Shown here: in pieces, positions 43,101-58,100 of the stretch
Layout: every line of letters starts with the position of its first letter
Position numbering within the stretch: position 1 is the stretch's first letter
NCBI GenBank assembly: GCA_036785705.1
Contig: JAWUZG010000005.1
Span: 2,356,001-2,420,000, forward strand
Source: Acanthornis magna
Taxonomy: Eukaryota; Chordata; Aves; Passeriformes; Acanthizidae
Length of the DNA: 64,000 nt
Direction: 5' to 3'
Translations under genes and position numbers: made by a program
The notes under the pieces: model-generated
Databases searched by the model: none
What the model was told of the DNA's origin: nothing
What the model saw: only the letters and a program-made list of their open reading frames with translations

Positions 43101-46100
43101 TCACCTAAAGCTTGTTCTGTGGAGGGTTTAAACCTCACGTACATTTTACCGTATGAAACTTCGAAAGTTAGGTCAGAAGTAAAAGCTGTTGAGAGATGCT
43201 CTGCCCTTTAGAAATTAATTACCTCTGATAAAGAGCAAATAATAGAAAAAAGCCTCTCTGAAACTTGAGAACAGAACAGATGGAGTGAATACTTTGTCTT
43301 AAAAGCAGGGGGAAGCAAAAAGTGATGTAATTTCATGTTGTTTTTTGTCATTTTACAGATGTTAGTTGATGTCATTTTATATATGTTTTGTCATTTAAAC
43401 AAGTATACATGTTTGAGTCTGTGTTCAAAATCACGTTTTCATTTGTAACATGTGAAATGATCCATTAATTAGATTCTGAGGCTGAAGGTTGTATGTAATG
43501 CAAGTTTACAGATTAATAATACAGAGTGAAACTTGCAGTGGAAACTATAAAAACAAACTGATAAAAACAAAACAATAAAAACATTTCATACTTTTATTTC
43601 ACAAAGAAATACATTTTCTTCGGTGTTTCCTACCATATGTGAAACACAGTACATGATGTTAAAAATCAGATTGTATAATTACAATAGTATCTTTGTCATC
43701 CTTGCAGTTCCTTGTCAAAATGTTATTTAATTCCTGTTTCTAGAACAAGCATCCTCTAGTTAACACTTTGTATCTTTGGGATGTTAGCATTCTTTCCTTC
43801 TTTGAGGCTGCCAGTTGGATCAGAAGCTTATTCCAAGTGTGGTCTTTTTGCAATGTGAAGATTTGGCTGGTTTGTCTTGCAAAGTAGGTTATATTGTTAC
43901 TGTGCAGTGCTTGTTGCCTTGTAAAAAGTAAGTTCACATATTTTTGTCAGAACCGAGTTATTTGGCAAATGCTGGCAATGTTGAAAAGAAACTGGTGTAA
44001 GTTCGACTGCAGCCTAATACTTTTCTCTCCTGTCAAGAAGGAGAATGTACATTTTCTGCATATGGAATTCAGTCCTCAGGCAGAACTTCTTGCATCAGTT
44101 GCAAAGCTGAAATTCTTTCAAGAGCAGAGGTGTGGATGCAGAGGGCCCTGAGTGAGTGATGGGGTTGGCTTTTCACAAGGGCTCTGTGTGCACATGATTA
44201 AATTTACGTGGGCAGGAGCAACAGCTGCTGCTGTTTCATCTGTGCTCCATCCCTTACCTGGCACGGAGTAACAGGTTTAACAGGCTCGCAGCTCCTTTTT
44301 GAAATGCAGATGGGACTTCTGATTTTGCCTCTGGAAGTCGTTTGGTTGGTGCTTTTCCTTGCAGCGGTGCTAAGTAGCTGTTTCAGGGCTTTTTTTTCCT
44401 CTGCGTGTATTTGCTTCCTGCATTCAGCTTTGCAAAGGTGGTAAAGGCAGAATAGTAAATATGAGAAATGTAAATATGGTAGTAAAAGGCTGTGCTTAAT
44501 CACTGCTTGTAAAAGATAATCTTATTTTATAGGATATGTAAGCCTGAGAAGCAAAACAACACAAGTCAAACAGTGTTACTTCATTTAGGAGTGGTTTGCA
44601 AGGAACTGAAAGAATGAAATAATTTTCATGTAAGCTTCTAAAGAAAAAGGGAAAAAAAACCCCACAGGGCTGAGTAGCAGTTTTTTCTTGTGAAGAAACT
44701 ACAGAAAATACAAAAATGAGACACCTGGGCAGTATGATACTATTTATACAAAGTTTATATTTTCCAGTTGACTAGCAGGAAAGATGCAAATCCTCTTTAT
44801 AAGTCACAGAAGCATTCCTCAGATAACAGTTTCGAAAATCAGAAAATTACGAAGTTGAATGAAAACCACCAAGAACGCCTTTTTTTAAAAATGGGGTTGC
44901 ACATGTAAATGTACCAACAGTATTTCAGTTTTTTACCATTCTCTTTAAATGTCATTAATGAAATTTTTATGTATTCATGTTTTTGCATTATAGATCAGAA
45001 TATGGCTACACATCCCTGCTGTCATGCAGCACATTATACCCTTTAGGACTTACGTTATCAGGTAAATTTTTATTTTAAGAATTTTTCTTGTGGGACTTTT
45101 TAACAGCACCTATTTCTAATTGCAGCTGATACACATTTAACTGTACAGGTTGTTGCTCTGACTGTATTATTTCAACAAGGAGGGTGAAGATAATGTTTAG
45201 CGTTAGTTTGGGCAGCTTCCTACATCTGATTTCAGTATCAATCAAATCAATCTTGTTAAGAACATTCTGTGTGTGACATCCAGCCCCACTCTGACATGTT
45301 GGGTCAGGTTCAATTGTACTACAGTGTCCCTTAGTGTGATATCTTCAGAAAACTTTGCATCAAGTTTGCAGTGAGATGATATAAGTAGAGGAGCAGTCTG
45401 CAGTCACTGAGATTTCAGATCCTGAGTTTGAACACAGCTTCACATTCTGATGTTCTGTATTTCCAGCTGGCAGGAACTGAAGTGTGATCAAAAGTCTACT
45501 CGCACTTTTATGTAGCTAAATATATCCAGTCCCAAAGATTTTCTTTATATCAAGCTGTCTATCATGAAAAACACTTTCAAATTGAAGTACTTGTAAGGAT
45601 ATTTAATTATACAAGCAATTTGGTTTTATTGGGTTTCCCAGGACAATAGGAACATTTCAGTGAGCTGCTGATGAAATTATCTATGTGTGTGTATCTGCCT
45701 GGAGGTGGAGGGGTGTGGTCACAGCTAATTCCCCTTCCAGTGCCCCAACATTAACTTTTCCTTATGCAGTGCACTGCTTTTGCGTAGACCCACAGCTCCT
45801 TCAAGGCTCTGGATTTCCTCTAACTGTAATATTAGAAATGTACTTATACTTGTTACAGCAAAAAATGTGCCTTTACATATTATTTTGTCTTAACTGTATC
45901 AGTATGAAATAACATGCAGCAAAAATAATTACATTGGCAACAAACAGGTTCCCAGGACAGTGAGACTGGGAATTGTTTCATATTTTAAAATGGTCTGGTT
46001 TTATTTTGCCTGTAAAAATTTAAGTACTGGCTTGGCTGTCGATCTGTTTTGCTGTAATGTGGTCTCTACTAAAATGATATCAGCAGAGAGAAGAGTATTT

Positions 46101-49100
46101 TGATCTTTTATTAAAACACATCGCTCCTGAGTTACAGTCCAGCCATGTGCGCTCCTTTAATGCTGATGTGCTATCTTTGAAATCTTATAAAGGTAATTAT
46201 TAATCATGAAGCAGTCAAGAGAGGGCAGGCAGAGGATCTTCAAGTTCTTGTCTCTGTACGTATTCCATTAATGGTTGTTGGTGTACCTGGGAATTTGGTC
46301 ATGAGCCTTCCCTGTCTTCTTACAATGTATGGAAATTGAAAAGAGCATCAAGGGATCAACAATTAGAGTTAGGCTGGTAATAAGGAATGGCTTGAGTGAG
46401 ACAGAAGAACACATCCTGTAGTTTTTTCTGCTAATCCTTGCTTGTCATCCTATAATTCCTAAAACATTTTCTGTTTTATAACTATAGGTGTACTTGGGGT
46501 CACTGGAATGTATAGAATTTTTTTTTTTTCTGGTGTTCTCCTCATGTCTTCCTTTTTACCCATTGGAACATTTGCATCTGGTTTGAAATGTGATTTTTCA
46601 GCAGCTTCTTGCCATAAGTGATGCCCTTGATGTCTGTTCATAGCATTTACAGTAGGTTCACATCAATTAGAAAGGTAACATTGACACAGGATACATCTAT
46701 GGAAAACCCAGTTTGAAGCAGAAGGGGATGTTCTCCTCATTTTTGTTTTTCACAGCTGAGCCCTGATGGGATCTGGGGTTTCTCAATGTTATGAAATGCA
46801 GAGCTTTTTTAGGGAAGATTCGCTTATGGAGTGGGACATGAAGCTTGGAGGCCATATAGCAAAAATAACCTCTAGTGCTGTACCTTTATGTGGGACAGAA
46901 GTGAACATAGATGCCTTCAGGGAAAGATGACTTTCTTGATGGATGCAGCTCACCCCACGTGGTTGTCAAACTTACAGATTTGGTCTTAGCAGCTTGGGTC
47001 TCTGGGTCTCCATCTGCTTTTACTTCAGGAAAAAGGAAAAAAAAAAAGGAGCCACAATCCTGGGCACAGCAGCACAGCACCTTTGAAACAAATCCTGCAG
47101 AGCTTCTGCTGCTCTGCAGACTAAGAGGGTTTGGAGAGGGTTTCAGTCTAGAATGAGCTCCTGGGACTCTGATGTAGCTCCAGTTGCTGCTCCTGTGGAT
47201 TCCTTGCAGGAACTGCATTTTGCAGGGCTGACCAGCATGAGCAGCAAGAGACATCACCTGACTGGCATCATAGCAGCCTCTTTGATTAGCTGAGGTTACC
47301 CTTTATTTATGGGTATTTCCTCAAAGAGCGGGTGAAGTGAGCAGCAAAGTGTGGTTTTGTACGGAGGAGACCGCTGCTGGAATTTGCCGAGATCATGGAC
47401 GCAATCCTGTCATTATTGCTGCTACCAGAAAAAGATGAAGAAATGGTTTTTTCTGCCTGGCCAATGGAGCAGAGGCATTCACATCTTGCCTCTGAAGGGC
47501 CTGTGTTTTTAAGTGGTTTAGGAAGGAAATAAATAATTAAATTTTAAAAATCACATGAATTTAAATGTACATCTTTCAGTAAGGAAGTAAAGTGATTTTG
47601 ACCCCCTCAGAAGGAAGCTTTTGCTGATCCTTATCTCTTAGAATTCTGCATTTCAAATTGCAAAATTTCATTAAAAGAGACTTACAAAAGTGGCTCAAGA
47701 AAATAAGTCCTGACTTATTTCTGAAGTTACGAGGGTGAGTTGTTGATGTCTCTTTAAGACTGAAGACCTTGCTTCCATCTGTCTTCTGCCTTGAGACAGA
47801 GGAAGAGATGAGATTCTCTGCATGGTTCCGGGTCCTGAAATGTCTCAAGAGGGCAGGACCTCTCACCAGTGTTGAGGACAGTGTTTTTTCAGTGGTGAGA
47901 CTGTTGATTGAAAGTGCCATGGAGAGTTCTGTCCTTTAGAAAGTGCAACAGTAGCACTGAGCAGTAACATACTTGGTTCTATGCCTTTCTGCTCCCCTCC
48001 CCTTCTCCCTATCCCCTGCTGGAAGATGGAGCTGGAGACATTTTTTGTGAAGGATTCCTATCTCTGCCCCAGTTAGGCAGAAACAGAACATTCTGTGCTG
48101 GAGCACATGGAGAGGAAATTCCAAGTGGCAGTGGCTCCTGTGTGGCTGTGGCACAGGGCACACACAGCACTGCTACATGCAGAGGATGTGGAAGCTTCAA
48201 ACAATTGCTGATCCATGATGCTTCCCATAGAAAATGCAGCTGAAAGAATTCAAATTACTCGTCTGTTAAAAATATTCATCTTAAGAATTTGGGGGCTGTG
48301 GGAGTACCTGAGACCACTCCTTGCCACTACATGTCATGACAACCTCTTGTAATGAGCCTTGAAGGTTTTAATCTCAAAAAATATTTACCTCCTCCAAAAA
48401 ATCTGAAAATATAAAGTACAAAGAATAGATAAGTCAGAAGACAGTCACCTGACACTTCAGGACCACTGATGCATTCTGCTGGATGCCCTTTTGCAGCTGT
48501 GGTCCAAAGGAGTCAGATTAAGGGAAAAAAGATGGTTTCACAGCTGAGTAGCTGAAGTCCTGAAGCATAAGATATGATTGTAAGCATTATGTTAGCATGG
48601 AACTACATGTTGAAAACTGAACTCTTATCTATCTCCAAATACAGCAAACTGATAGAGTTTCAGTAGGCTAAAACTGACATTCAAAAGAGTTGATGTGTGT
48701 TTATGTGTTGTTTAAATGTAGATAATATCTATTAATTGGTTATTTGAAGTATGCCAGGCTGGCAGGACAGGTACTATTCCTATGTGGAGTGTCCTTTCTG
48801 TACATACATTAAAAAAGGTATGTTTCTTTCTGAAAGTCTCATTTAGGCAAAAACTCCAGATTAAGTAGATTACACAGGTCCTGGCGTATCATTCATCTCT
48901 TCCTTTAAGACTTAATGCTCATCAGACTGAAAAAGATAAAAATGTAGAAATTAAAAAAATAATGAAGGACAGAATGGAAGCTATTATTAAGCCATTATAT
49001 GAGTCAGTCACACATTCACATTTCTATACTGTCTATACAGTTCTGATCCTTCCATCCTGCAGATAATAACAGAACTACCTCGGTGGTAGGAAGGGTGACA

Positions 49101-52100
49101 AAGAAGGTGGCAATAAAAGATTTACGTCGAGAGGAGGAGAGACAGAGTCTAGGAGGGTTTTATTTTTGACAGGACAATTCATATCATGTATGAATGATAC
49201 GAAGATAATAAGTAGGAAATGGTAATTCACAGGTTTTTAAAAACAAGGAATGGAGTATGTGCCATCCAATTGTCAGGTTGCAGATTTAAGAAGTGAAAGG
49301 AGTTTGCTTTTCACTCAAGCATAATTGTCAAACTGGCACAAGTTAATGAGAAAGCCAAAAGTATAAATAGAAAGAGATAAATGAATTCACAGTAGTAGAT
49401 AGGTTCATCCATTTTTTTATACATGGGATAAATCTTTAATCCGCTTTTTAGAGTGGCTATTTTGGGTTAAATAGACCTTTTGCCTTGCTCCAATATCATT
49501 GTTCTTACATGAGGCAATGCAGCAAATTTACAGGTAGTCAGTGTAGGGAAAGATTACCAGTGCTAGGTAAAGATTTCTCTTTCGTTAATAATAATGTTAG
49601 ACCTCTAGAAACATAAAATGTTACTGATGCAGACAGGTTTAGACCATTGCATCTTTCCACAATAAAAAAGGCATGGCCTACTCTACAAGTTTCTATGGTT
49701 TTAATCTTAGTAGTAAAGATATGGTCATGTTTGATTTATGACCAGTGTAGTAGTGCCAATAAATTTTCCAGTGCTGGCTGCAGTTACACTTCTCAAGAGA
49801 AGTTTGCCATCTCCTAGTTTTTTACTGGTTAGAAGAGCCCAGTTGTGTTACAAACCTGGGCTGGGTGGTAACAAGTGTTCTGTTCTCTGCAGCTTTCTTT
49901 AGGGCCTTGGAAAAACAGATGGTATTGTTAAAGTACTTCTGAAGCCATGAAAATGCACCTACACTGTAGTTTCACTTACTATAAAGTGCATCTTTTAAAA
50001 AAAACACACTCTGGATATTGTAATACAGAAAATATGACACAAGTCTGATTCAGGTTAAAAATATAGATGTAGTGTGAGTTGTACAAATGAAAGTAGGTTG
50101 GACTGATAATGTTGTATTAAAATAAGGAATGAATGTTTTGTTTTATAGACTAGATTAATGTAGTTACTTCACCAAACTTTGTGGTGTGAGGAAAATTTCA
50201 GGTTCAAGTCCTGTTAGAGAAATCTCATGAAGCCACCAAAGCACCCTTGCTTTGTACATCTCGGTGTGTCCATTCCCCCGTTCAGTGCATACGAACACTG
50301 ACCTGTCCTTGGTAAAATGAGAAAAGTCAGGATATGTTTGAATATATTGCAAATCTCTGTACCTGCTTTTTTGTGACTGGCTGTGGGAGCTTAATTATGG
50401 CCTCTAGTCTGTCATTCACTGCCTTTCCCATAAAATAAATCCTCACTATTGAACTTGCCTTTGGCACAGCTGGACAGAGATGCAGGATGTTCCCTTGTCA
50501 CTAGGGCAGGACATACACGGATGGTGGCTAGAACGCAAGCAGTGCCATCCCTGTTTGCTGATGACAAATCACCTCATTTGCTAATCACAAATGGTTATGT
50601 TTGGGAACACAGACCAGGACATTTTTTCCACAGAGTGTAACTGCTCTCACCTGTCTGTAGGTTAAAGACAGGTCACTGGGTCTGCTTTGCTGCTGAACTT
50701 TTTAAATGAACGTTCCTTTTCCATCCCTACATTGCTTCTGTTTAGAAATCATAGCACAGAAGCAGCATTTTCTTGCCAGGATTTGATTTCCAGTGCTCCA
50801 CATGAGAAGATAAATTTCACAACTAAGAGCAGTGAATGATCTGATTGCCTTGGCCTGGAATGGTCCTTCTTTTGTCTCCTGTTACTGATCTGTGATTCCT
50901 GTCATACATCTCCAGTCTCTGGGATTATTTGCACTGAAGTCTCTTTTCTCTGTTTGACAGTGTTAAGTATCATTTAAGTGTGTTTATTTTAAGGCCTCTA
51001 CACAAGAGCTGTGAAAAAGAACCATCATCTAAATAAGCATCAGGGCCTGTACTTTTGCTTTTTAAAAAAAATGTACTGGTGTTTATATGATGTAAATGCA
51101 AAGGAATGGTGCATAAATCCGGTTAAGTGTAGTTTAATATCTCGCGTGTTTTTTAACAGATTCATGCATCTATTTGGCTGGTCTCCAAGGACAGATCCAG
51201 GCTTAGGCTGTCAAACAAATGGATTTTTAACGCATTTCTGTGTAGTTAAATCTAGTTTGGATGTAGCTGAAACTTCAAAATGCTGAAGTACAGCAAAAAA
51301 AATTAATTATGCTAACTTTGCATGCATGTACCTTTCACCGTGCCATCTTTAATGGCATCAAAATAAGCTCAGGAAAGCTTGTTTCTAAACATTTCTCTGT
51401 TACACATTCAGTTAGAAGAAATTCTCAGTTGTGTTGATGTTTTGTATGTGAACTTTACTGTCATTCCAGTACAGATTTTCTAAGTGTTGACCTTGTAGTT
51501 GCTTTGGTAAGACTGAAGTTCCATCGGGTCCTGTCAATTAGTTTTGATAAGTAATTATTTCTTATGCCTTCCATTTGCAGAGAATATTTGTATTGCAACT
51601 CATTGTACGGGATTAGATGACCCCTCATCTACGATGACTGCAAGAGAAAGGACTTACCCTGTTTAAAATTCTTCAGCAATTTGTTTACTTTTAAAAATAC
51701 TATACATATTTCTGGTTTTCCTTGGTGTTCTTTAATTGTTGCCAACTTTTGATAGTGGTATTTTAAGGCTGAGTACTCTTCGAGCTATTGGAAATATGAA
51801 TTTGCTATAATCAAGATGGTGCTCCAGGAATGTTCTAGTTTGAATCATACCTTTTTTGGTTTTTTTTTCCATTTGTAATTTCTTCCAGGTATTTATGTAA
51901 ACTGTCAGACCAGGAGTTGCGACAGAGTGCGGCCCGGAACATGGCAGATTTAATGTGGAGCACAGTGAAAGAACCGTTGGATACAGCCTTGTGTTTTGAT
52001 AAAGAAAGTCTTGATCTTGCATTCAAATACTTCATGTCTCCAACTCTAACAATGAGATTGGCTGGGCTGAGCCAAATAACAGTAAGAACTTTTTAAAAAT

Positions 52101-55100
52101 ACCAATTATATTCAGCAAAAAATGTTTCTTGTTGTGTTTTATGATTTACAGGCTTGTTCGGGGGGCTTTTTTTTTAATGTGTGAGAGCAGCAGGATCCTC
52201 TTACATGCAGCCTTAGGAAATTACAGCCCTGATGGTGAGTGTAGGGTTTGCTGAGAGCTGAATCCAAGTGGTGGCTGTGTTCTGCACCATATGGAACTGG
52301 ATCACGTTACCTGAACAATTCACATGCTAAACAACACACTTAGAACCGTGTTTTGTGACAGCTGTGTTGAAATGAAGTCCCTTGACATGGCAATATTTGT
52401 TGTTTAGAAGGGCTTTCAATCTGTTTGCATTTTTACCTTTACAGCATCTTGACTCTGCTGCAATTAGCTGCTGCTTTGTATTGCATAAGCCTAATTTTCT
52501 GTTTGTTAGTACAGTCTGTTTCTCAAGAGAGAGCATTTCTGCTTTAATTAGCAGAAGACTGAATTGAAGAGGTAAATGTATACAGCATCAAATAGAAAAC
52601 AATTAAAACCAAAAAAATCCCCATCTTTCCCTTGCCCATGGAAATGCTTCACATTGCAGCAGGCAGCATACATTGGACCTTCTGTCATTGCTTCCTACTT
52701 GTGTTACAACCACAGAGAAACTCCTACAGGAGGGTGAAAGTGAAGTTTTTTATTCAGCTGAGCCTTTTTGGTTTTGTGTTTTCTAAACACATTTGGCCTT
52801 CTCTGTTCTAGTTGATGGCTTGGTATCACTGAGGGACTGTCACTGAGTACAAGTTTACTTAAACTTGATTTTGCTTCTCACTGTGGTTACAGATAGAAGT
52901 ACTTACAATTTAAGAAATGGCAATTTAAAGAGACCTGTAAGTACTTTCAGTCAGATTATTGCTGACTTTTAACCAAAGTAAATATTTATTTACATAGGTC
53001 ACTTACTAGGTTGTAAGAAAAGACTGTGAACTACATCCACGCAGTATAATTGATCTTAAAATATATTTCCACTTTTGCATAGCTCCAGCTACATTAGATT
53101 TCATTTCCTATACTTTCCTTTGTTTTTATACAGTTCTCATTGTTCCAGTACCAGTGTATGTCTTTTTGTGTATCCTTGCCAAAACAAAGTCTGAAAATAA
53201 GAATGCATTGGCTGTTTTATTTTCTCAGGCATGTAGTACATTTCAGGGAGTGTGAAGTTATGTTAGTTACATAATTTTACCTGTTGTGATTGATAAATTT
53301 TGCTGTAAAAATGAGAGTTTTTAAATAACAGACATGTATTAACGGAAGAAAAAATTTACAGTATTTTTTGGCTAAATCCAATAGTTTTCAGCTTATAATA
53401 ATGGAACATTATATGCTAATTGTGTGCTATTGTATGCTAGTAAGTTACTGACTCTGTCTCTTTTTTTTCTGTGAATAGTCTTTAAAACTGCTCTGGAACA
53501 CAATTTAGTCTTCTTTCTCACTCAAATCATAGAAAGTTTTATTTTTGTTGTTACCTTGTTTCTCTCCCATTTCATCTCTCAGTCACCTGTTGAGGTGATT
53601 CAGCTCCAAAGTACCTTCTTGTGTCTCCATTATTCCCTCACAAATACGACTTGGTTTTCCTGTCCTCTCCTGTCCTTTGGGGCCTGGCTCTGGAGATGAG
53701 ACCAGGGAGATGCTTTTTGTACTCAGCTTTCTTTGCTGAAACCTTTCTGCCTCTGCCCTTCACACCTGACACACTTGTGTTGCATCAGTTGAGTGTCTGG
53801 TCACAGGTGGCTTCAGTTTCTTACGTTTCATAGATGGTAAAAACTTGTAAAAGGGATTTTATTCCTTCTGGCATTTTAAGGAAACAAAACATCAAGTGAA
53901 AAACCTGTTAGGAGGTGAGGGAGAGGAAGGTATTGCACCACTGTCCCACATGCGCTTTGTTTTGCACTGCTGTGTGAGAATTCCAAGATTTCAGTTGAAG
54001 GTATTGTGAAAATCGTTTGCAAATCCCACTCTGAGAAAGAGCGTCTTTGTCAGAATTCCTTTGGAGAAGGATTTGATGTGGGAAATGTTGATCAGTGTGC
54101 GACCCTGGATTTAAAATCAGTGATAGGAGCAGTTCAAGACTGTCACTCTTTGAGCCCTTTCAAAACATTTTCATTTGGAGATGAATCTTCAGAAACGTCA
54201 TTGAACTTCTACTGCTTTATCTGACCCAACTCTAATTTCCACTCCTAAATCTGTTTCATTTGAAATTCTCTATTAGTAACCAATCTATTAATAATTGTGT
54301 AGTCAGGCTCTCGTTTCACCAATTTCAGTGCGTATTTTCAATTTTGTTTCTTCAAAACCATTTTCCCATGAAAATTGTTGAGATTAAGCACAAATAAATC
54401 TGTGTGTAAAGACTTGGGAAGATTAGTGAATTCACCTGAATTGTACAGTGCATGTACTAGACTTGTTTCAAGAAAGGAATAAATATTTTGACAAAGTTAC
54501 GAAAAACGTTTAATTTCAAAAATTCACATTACCATAACTTTAAGGTTTTTTTTGAAATCAAGATGCCAAATAAGTTCTATTATGTAATTTTAAATATTTT
54601 CAAAGATAATTATGTACATGTAAAGAATTGGATCCAGAGCCATCGCTGTGTCTGGAAAGTGATGCTGAGAAAAGAAGTGGAAAAGAGATGTAAAACTTTC
54701 AACAGGCTTTTTTTTTTCCTTTGTAATGTCTTAAGTTTATCAGTTCACACATGTTTGAAAGCTTCATTGCATGTAAAAATACAGGGGTTTCATTCTGTAA
54801 TTTTGTCTAAACAACTTAAAAAACATATAAAGCACTATAAAATTTGTTTAATGTCACTAATACCGTTTTGAAATACAAGAAAACTACCTCACCAAATATT
54901 TGGATAAAATTGTAATTTTTTTCTTCCTTTTTCTAACTGTAGAACCAACTTCATACCTTCAATGATGTGTGTAATAATGAGTCATTAGTTTCAGACACAG
55001 AAACGTAAGTAGGAACCTTATTCTGAATACTTCAAGTGTTTTATGATTGCAGTTCTTCTCTGTTGTTGCTATGGATTATACACAGTGGGGGAGTGGTGAT

Positions 55101-58100
55101 AATCTGAGACATTTATTGGAAATATTCTAATCAGGGGGTTAATAAATGGTTTTAAATGGTAACTTTAACATATTTCTAAATGTTTCTTGGTTTTGTTTTT
55201 TTCTGTATTAAAATGTAGAGTCAAGGTAAGCTTTAGAAAAATGTAAATACTGAAATAATAAATACTTACAATGGTCCATTATCTCCATTGTGATATATAA
55301 ATAAGAACCAGCAAATTCTTATCCAATTCATACCATTTTTGCCATCCTCTCATTTCTCTGGATTATTTATTTAACCATTTTCTTGCCATCACTGGCTCCC
55401 ACCCTTTTTGTTAGTTCTCTGCTGAGTTTGTGAGGCAGTGCTATTTTTTTTCCTTCAAAGTCCTTATTTGTATAACTGAGGTGTGTTGAACAATTTTAAA
55501 GGGACTCACATAAATCTTCAAGACGATTCACCTGTGGGATTGTGTTCCAGTCAGGAAATGTATTTATTTCTGTAATAACTCTGAACTTAATGTTAGAACC
55601 ATCTAGAATTTAAACTAAAAATACGTATTTTGGTAGTTGAAATAACTGCTCTTGTGAAATAACAGGCTAGGTGTGTAAATTGTAGGATTTTACTCACCAT
55701 AATACACCTTTCACGTTTCTCTTGGGGGGTGATGTTCTCTGTTTACCTTGGAGGCCACAGACACACACTCTCCACCACCTTTTGCTCATTCATGGGAAGT
55801 CTGTCTCAGCAGCAGTGTCTTGGTTTTGTCTAAGTACTTCTATTACAGATGGTTTTACACTTTTTGAAACAGTCATGACCACCGTACTGTAGATTTCACA
55901 TAAAAAGCACCTTAAATATTTGAAGAGAAATTTGTGGGAATATGTTGGTATTTTAAACATAAAGAACCAGAATCTAGGGCACTTTTGCTTCTGTGAAGGT
56001 GTGAAAATACCTTGGGAATAAGAAATAAATAGTAAATACTCCAGGAGAGGAACATACTGGGAATGTGAGGTTGGCCGGGGTGTTGCCTACGCTGCACTGC
56101 CAGTTCATGGTGTGTTGTCACACTGGGACTGACAAGCTTCAGATTTATCCTGTTCTTCTCCTTCCCTCACACTGAAAATCTGAAACAGAGGTAGTTTTTT
56201 TTAACCACTAGTAACATTAACAAGTGATTCTGCCGTTAAACCTAATACAAAGCTGCTTGATTTTCTATGTCAGATGTAAAAAAGAAAAGTTATGAACGTG
56301 GAAAAAGAGAAGGGTGGTTAAATTTCCCTGCAGAAGAGCAGATCTTCTCTGCAAGAGCATCAGAGTTATTTTAAAGCTGAAGGAAATTGTCAAATTCTCC
56401 TTTGGGATATTACTTTCTTGGCAAGGGCATCTGTAAACAGGCTGTCATTTGAAAGGAATGCAGCAGGAACAGAAAACCTTCTTTTCCACTTTTGTAGTAT
56501 GGGATTTTTAAAAAAATTAGAATTCCAGATGTTCTGGTGTTTTACCTGAAAGGTTGGTTGCAAATTAGGGTCAAATATTGCTGCTCATCTTCAGATATCT
56601 TTTGGAGTCACTGATGTCTTTCCAGCCAAGTAATCAGAAAGGGCTGGAGCAGAGGATGGGGAAAATGTCTCACTTCTCCAGTTTGTTCAGTACAAAGCTT
56701 CCCTCTTATTACAGACTCTGCTCATGAGAAATTTTTGGATGAAAAGGCACTTAGGGAGTTGGCAGTGAGTGAATGAGCAGCAAAAGGAAAGCTTTTCATT
56801 CCTGTGTTCTTTCCTTAGTGGAGAAAGGAAGTCTTAAGTTTTATTTTGTACCTTTGTAGCCTCTGCAGATTTGCCAAAAGAAGATGTTCTGCATTATGTC
56901 TGGTCATCCCCATTATACGTTTTGACTTTTCCAGATGCGTTTGGAACTGTCAACCTTTGGGATTTCTCCTTCTGTATCTTGATAAGGTGGGTTTGCGGGA
57001 GGTACCTTTAAAAAAAAGCAGCTTGCAGTTAGTCCTAGCTCTTTCTTGTTCAGAATGAATATCAGGATTTTTTAGCAAATATTTGCAACGCTGGCTTCCC
57101 ACCTTTATCCTCAGCGCTGCAGTTTTTCCATGGTAAGACAAGCTAAATCATCTTGTGTCTAGGAAAACACTGGATTTCCCAAATTGCACTTGAAAGCAGC
57201 AGAAAGCTGAGACAGAGGAATCTGCTTTGTAGCTGTAGGTATTTGTGTGTCTTTTGAGATTTTATTTCCCTGTCTTCTCAAAGGTTGAGGCTTTGTGGTG
57301 ACCGAGGACACGTGTGGTCCAGATGTGGGCAATGTCTCAGCCACTCAACTTCATCATATCCCTCAGAGATGGACTTCTCATTTAGCTATTCCTGCCTCTA
57401 AAGATAGAATCAAATTCTTTGCAGTCTGAGGTACTGAGGAGTGTGAAATCTATTGAAGCTAAAAATAACAAGACTGAACAGAAGAGTCTCCAAGTCTTTG
57501 AATAAGTGATTCCTGCAACTGTTTCACTGATGTCACATAGTGAAAAATGATGATGCCTTTCAGGAAGTGAAAGATACTCCTTTTTTGGTGTTATTTGGAC
57601 CACAAGAGAAAAAAGTGGTGTTTTTTTCTTTGGTGAAGACACTGTCAGCTGCTGGAAATAACATGTAAAGAGAGATTTTGTTTTGCTCTTCACTTGGCAG
57701 ACTGCCAAGTATTAGGGTTTCGGGTTCCAGGTTGACACTGAGACAACTTCCTGACTCATTTAAAAACCTTGATTACCCTCACTTTAAAAGCTTCCTACTG
57801 AGCAATTTCAAGCGTCCAAAATTCCTTTCACCTGTGAACAGAAAGAACTGGACTATTTCTTCTCCTTTCTTTCCCTCTCTTTCCTTATTTTTTGAGATAC
57901 TCAACTGCAAGTTTTGTGTTGCTTTTTCCCTTCACTGCAGTTTCTTAACTTACGTTAACTCTTGCTTTCTCAATTTTTGTCTAAGCTCACCAACTTGAGT
58001 TTCTGGCAGCATTATTTAAGCACCTCTTCTCCTCTTTCTCTACCACATTTCAGGGCTCTTTTCCATTTTTCTCTGAAAAAAAAAAAGAAGTGTTTTTTCA

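Noticed and set aside
47576..47920. 114-codon minus strand open frame in intron 6
   Set aside because: No motif or conservation evidence available.
54488..54871. 127-codon Lys/Phe-rich open frame before exon 8
   Set aside because: The AT-rich composition produces K, N and F runs, and no known family is seen.
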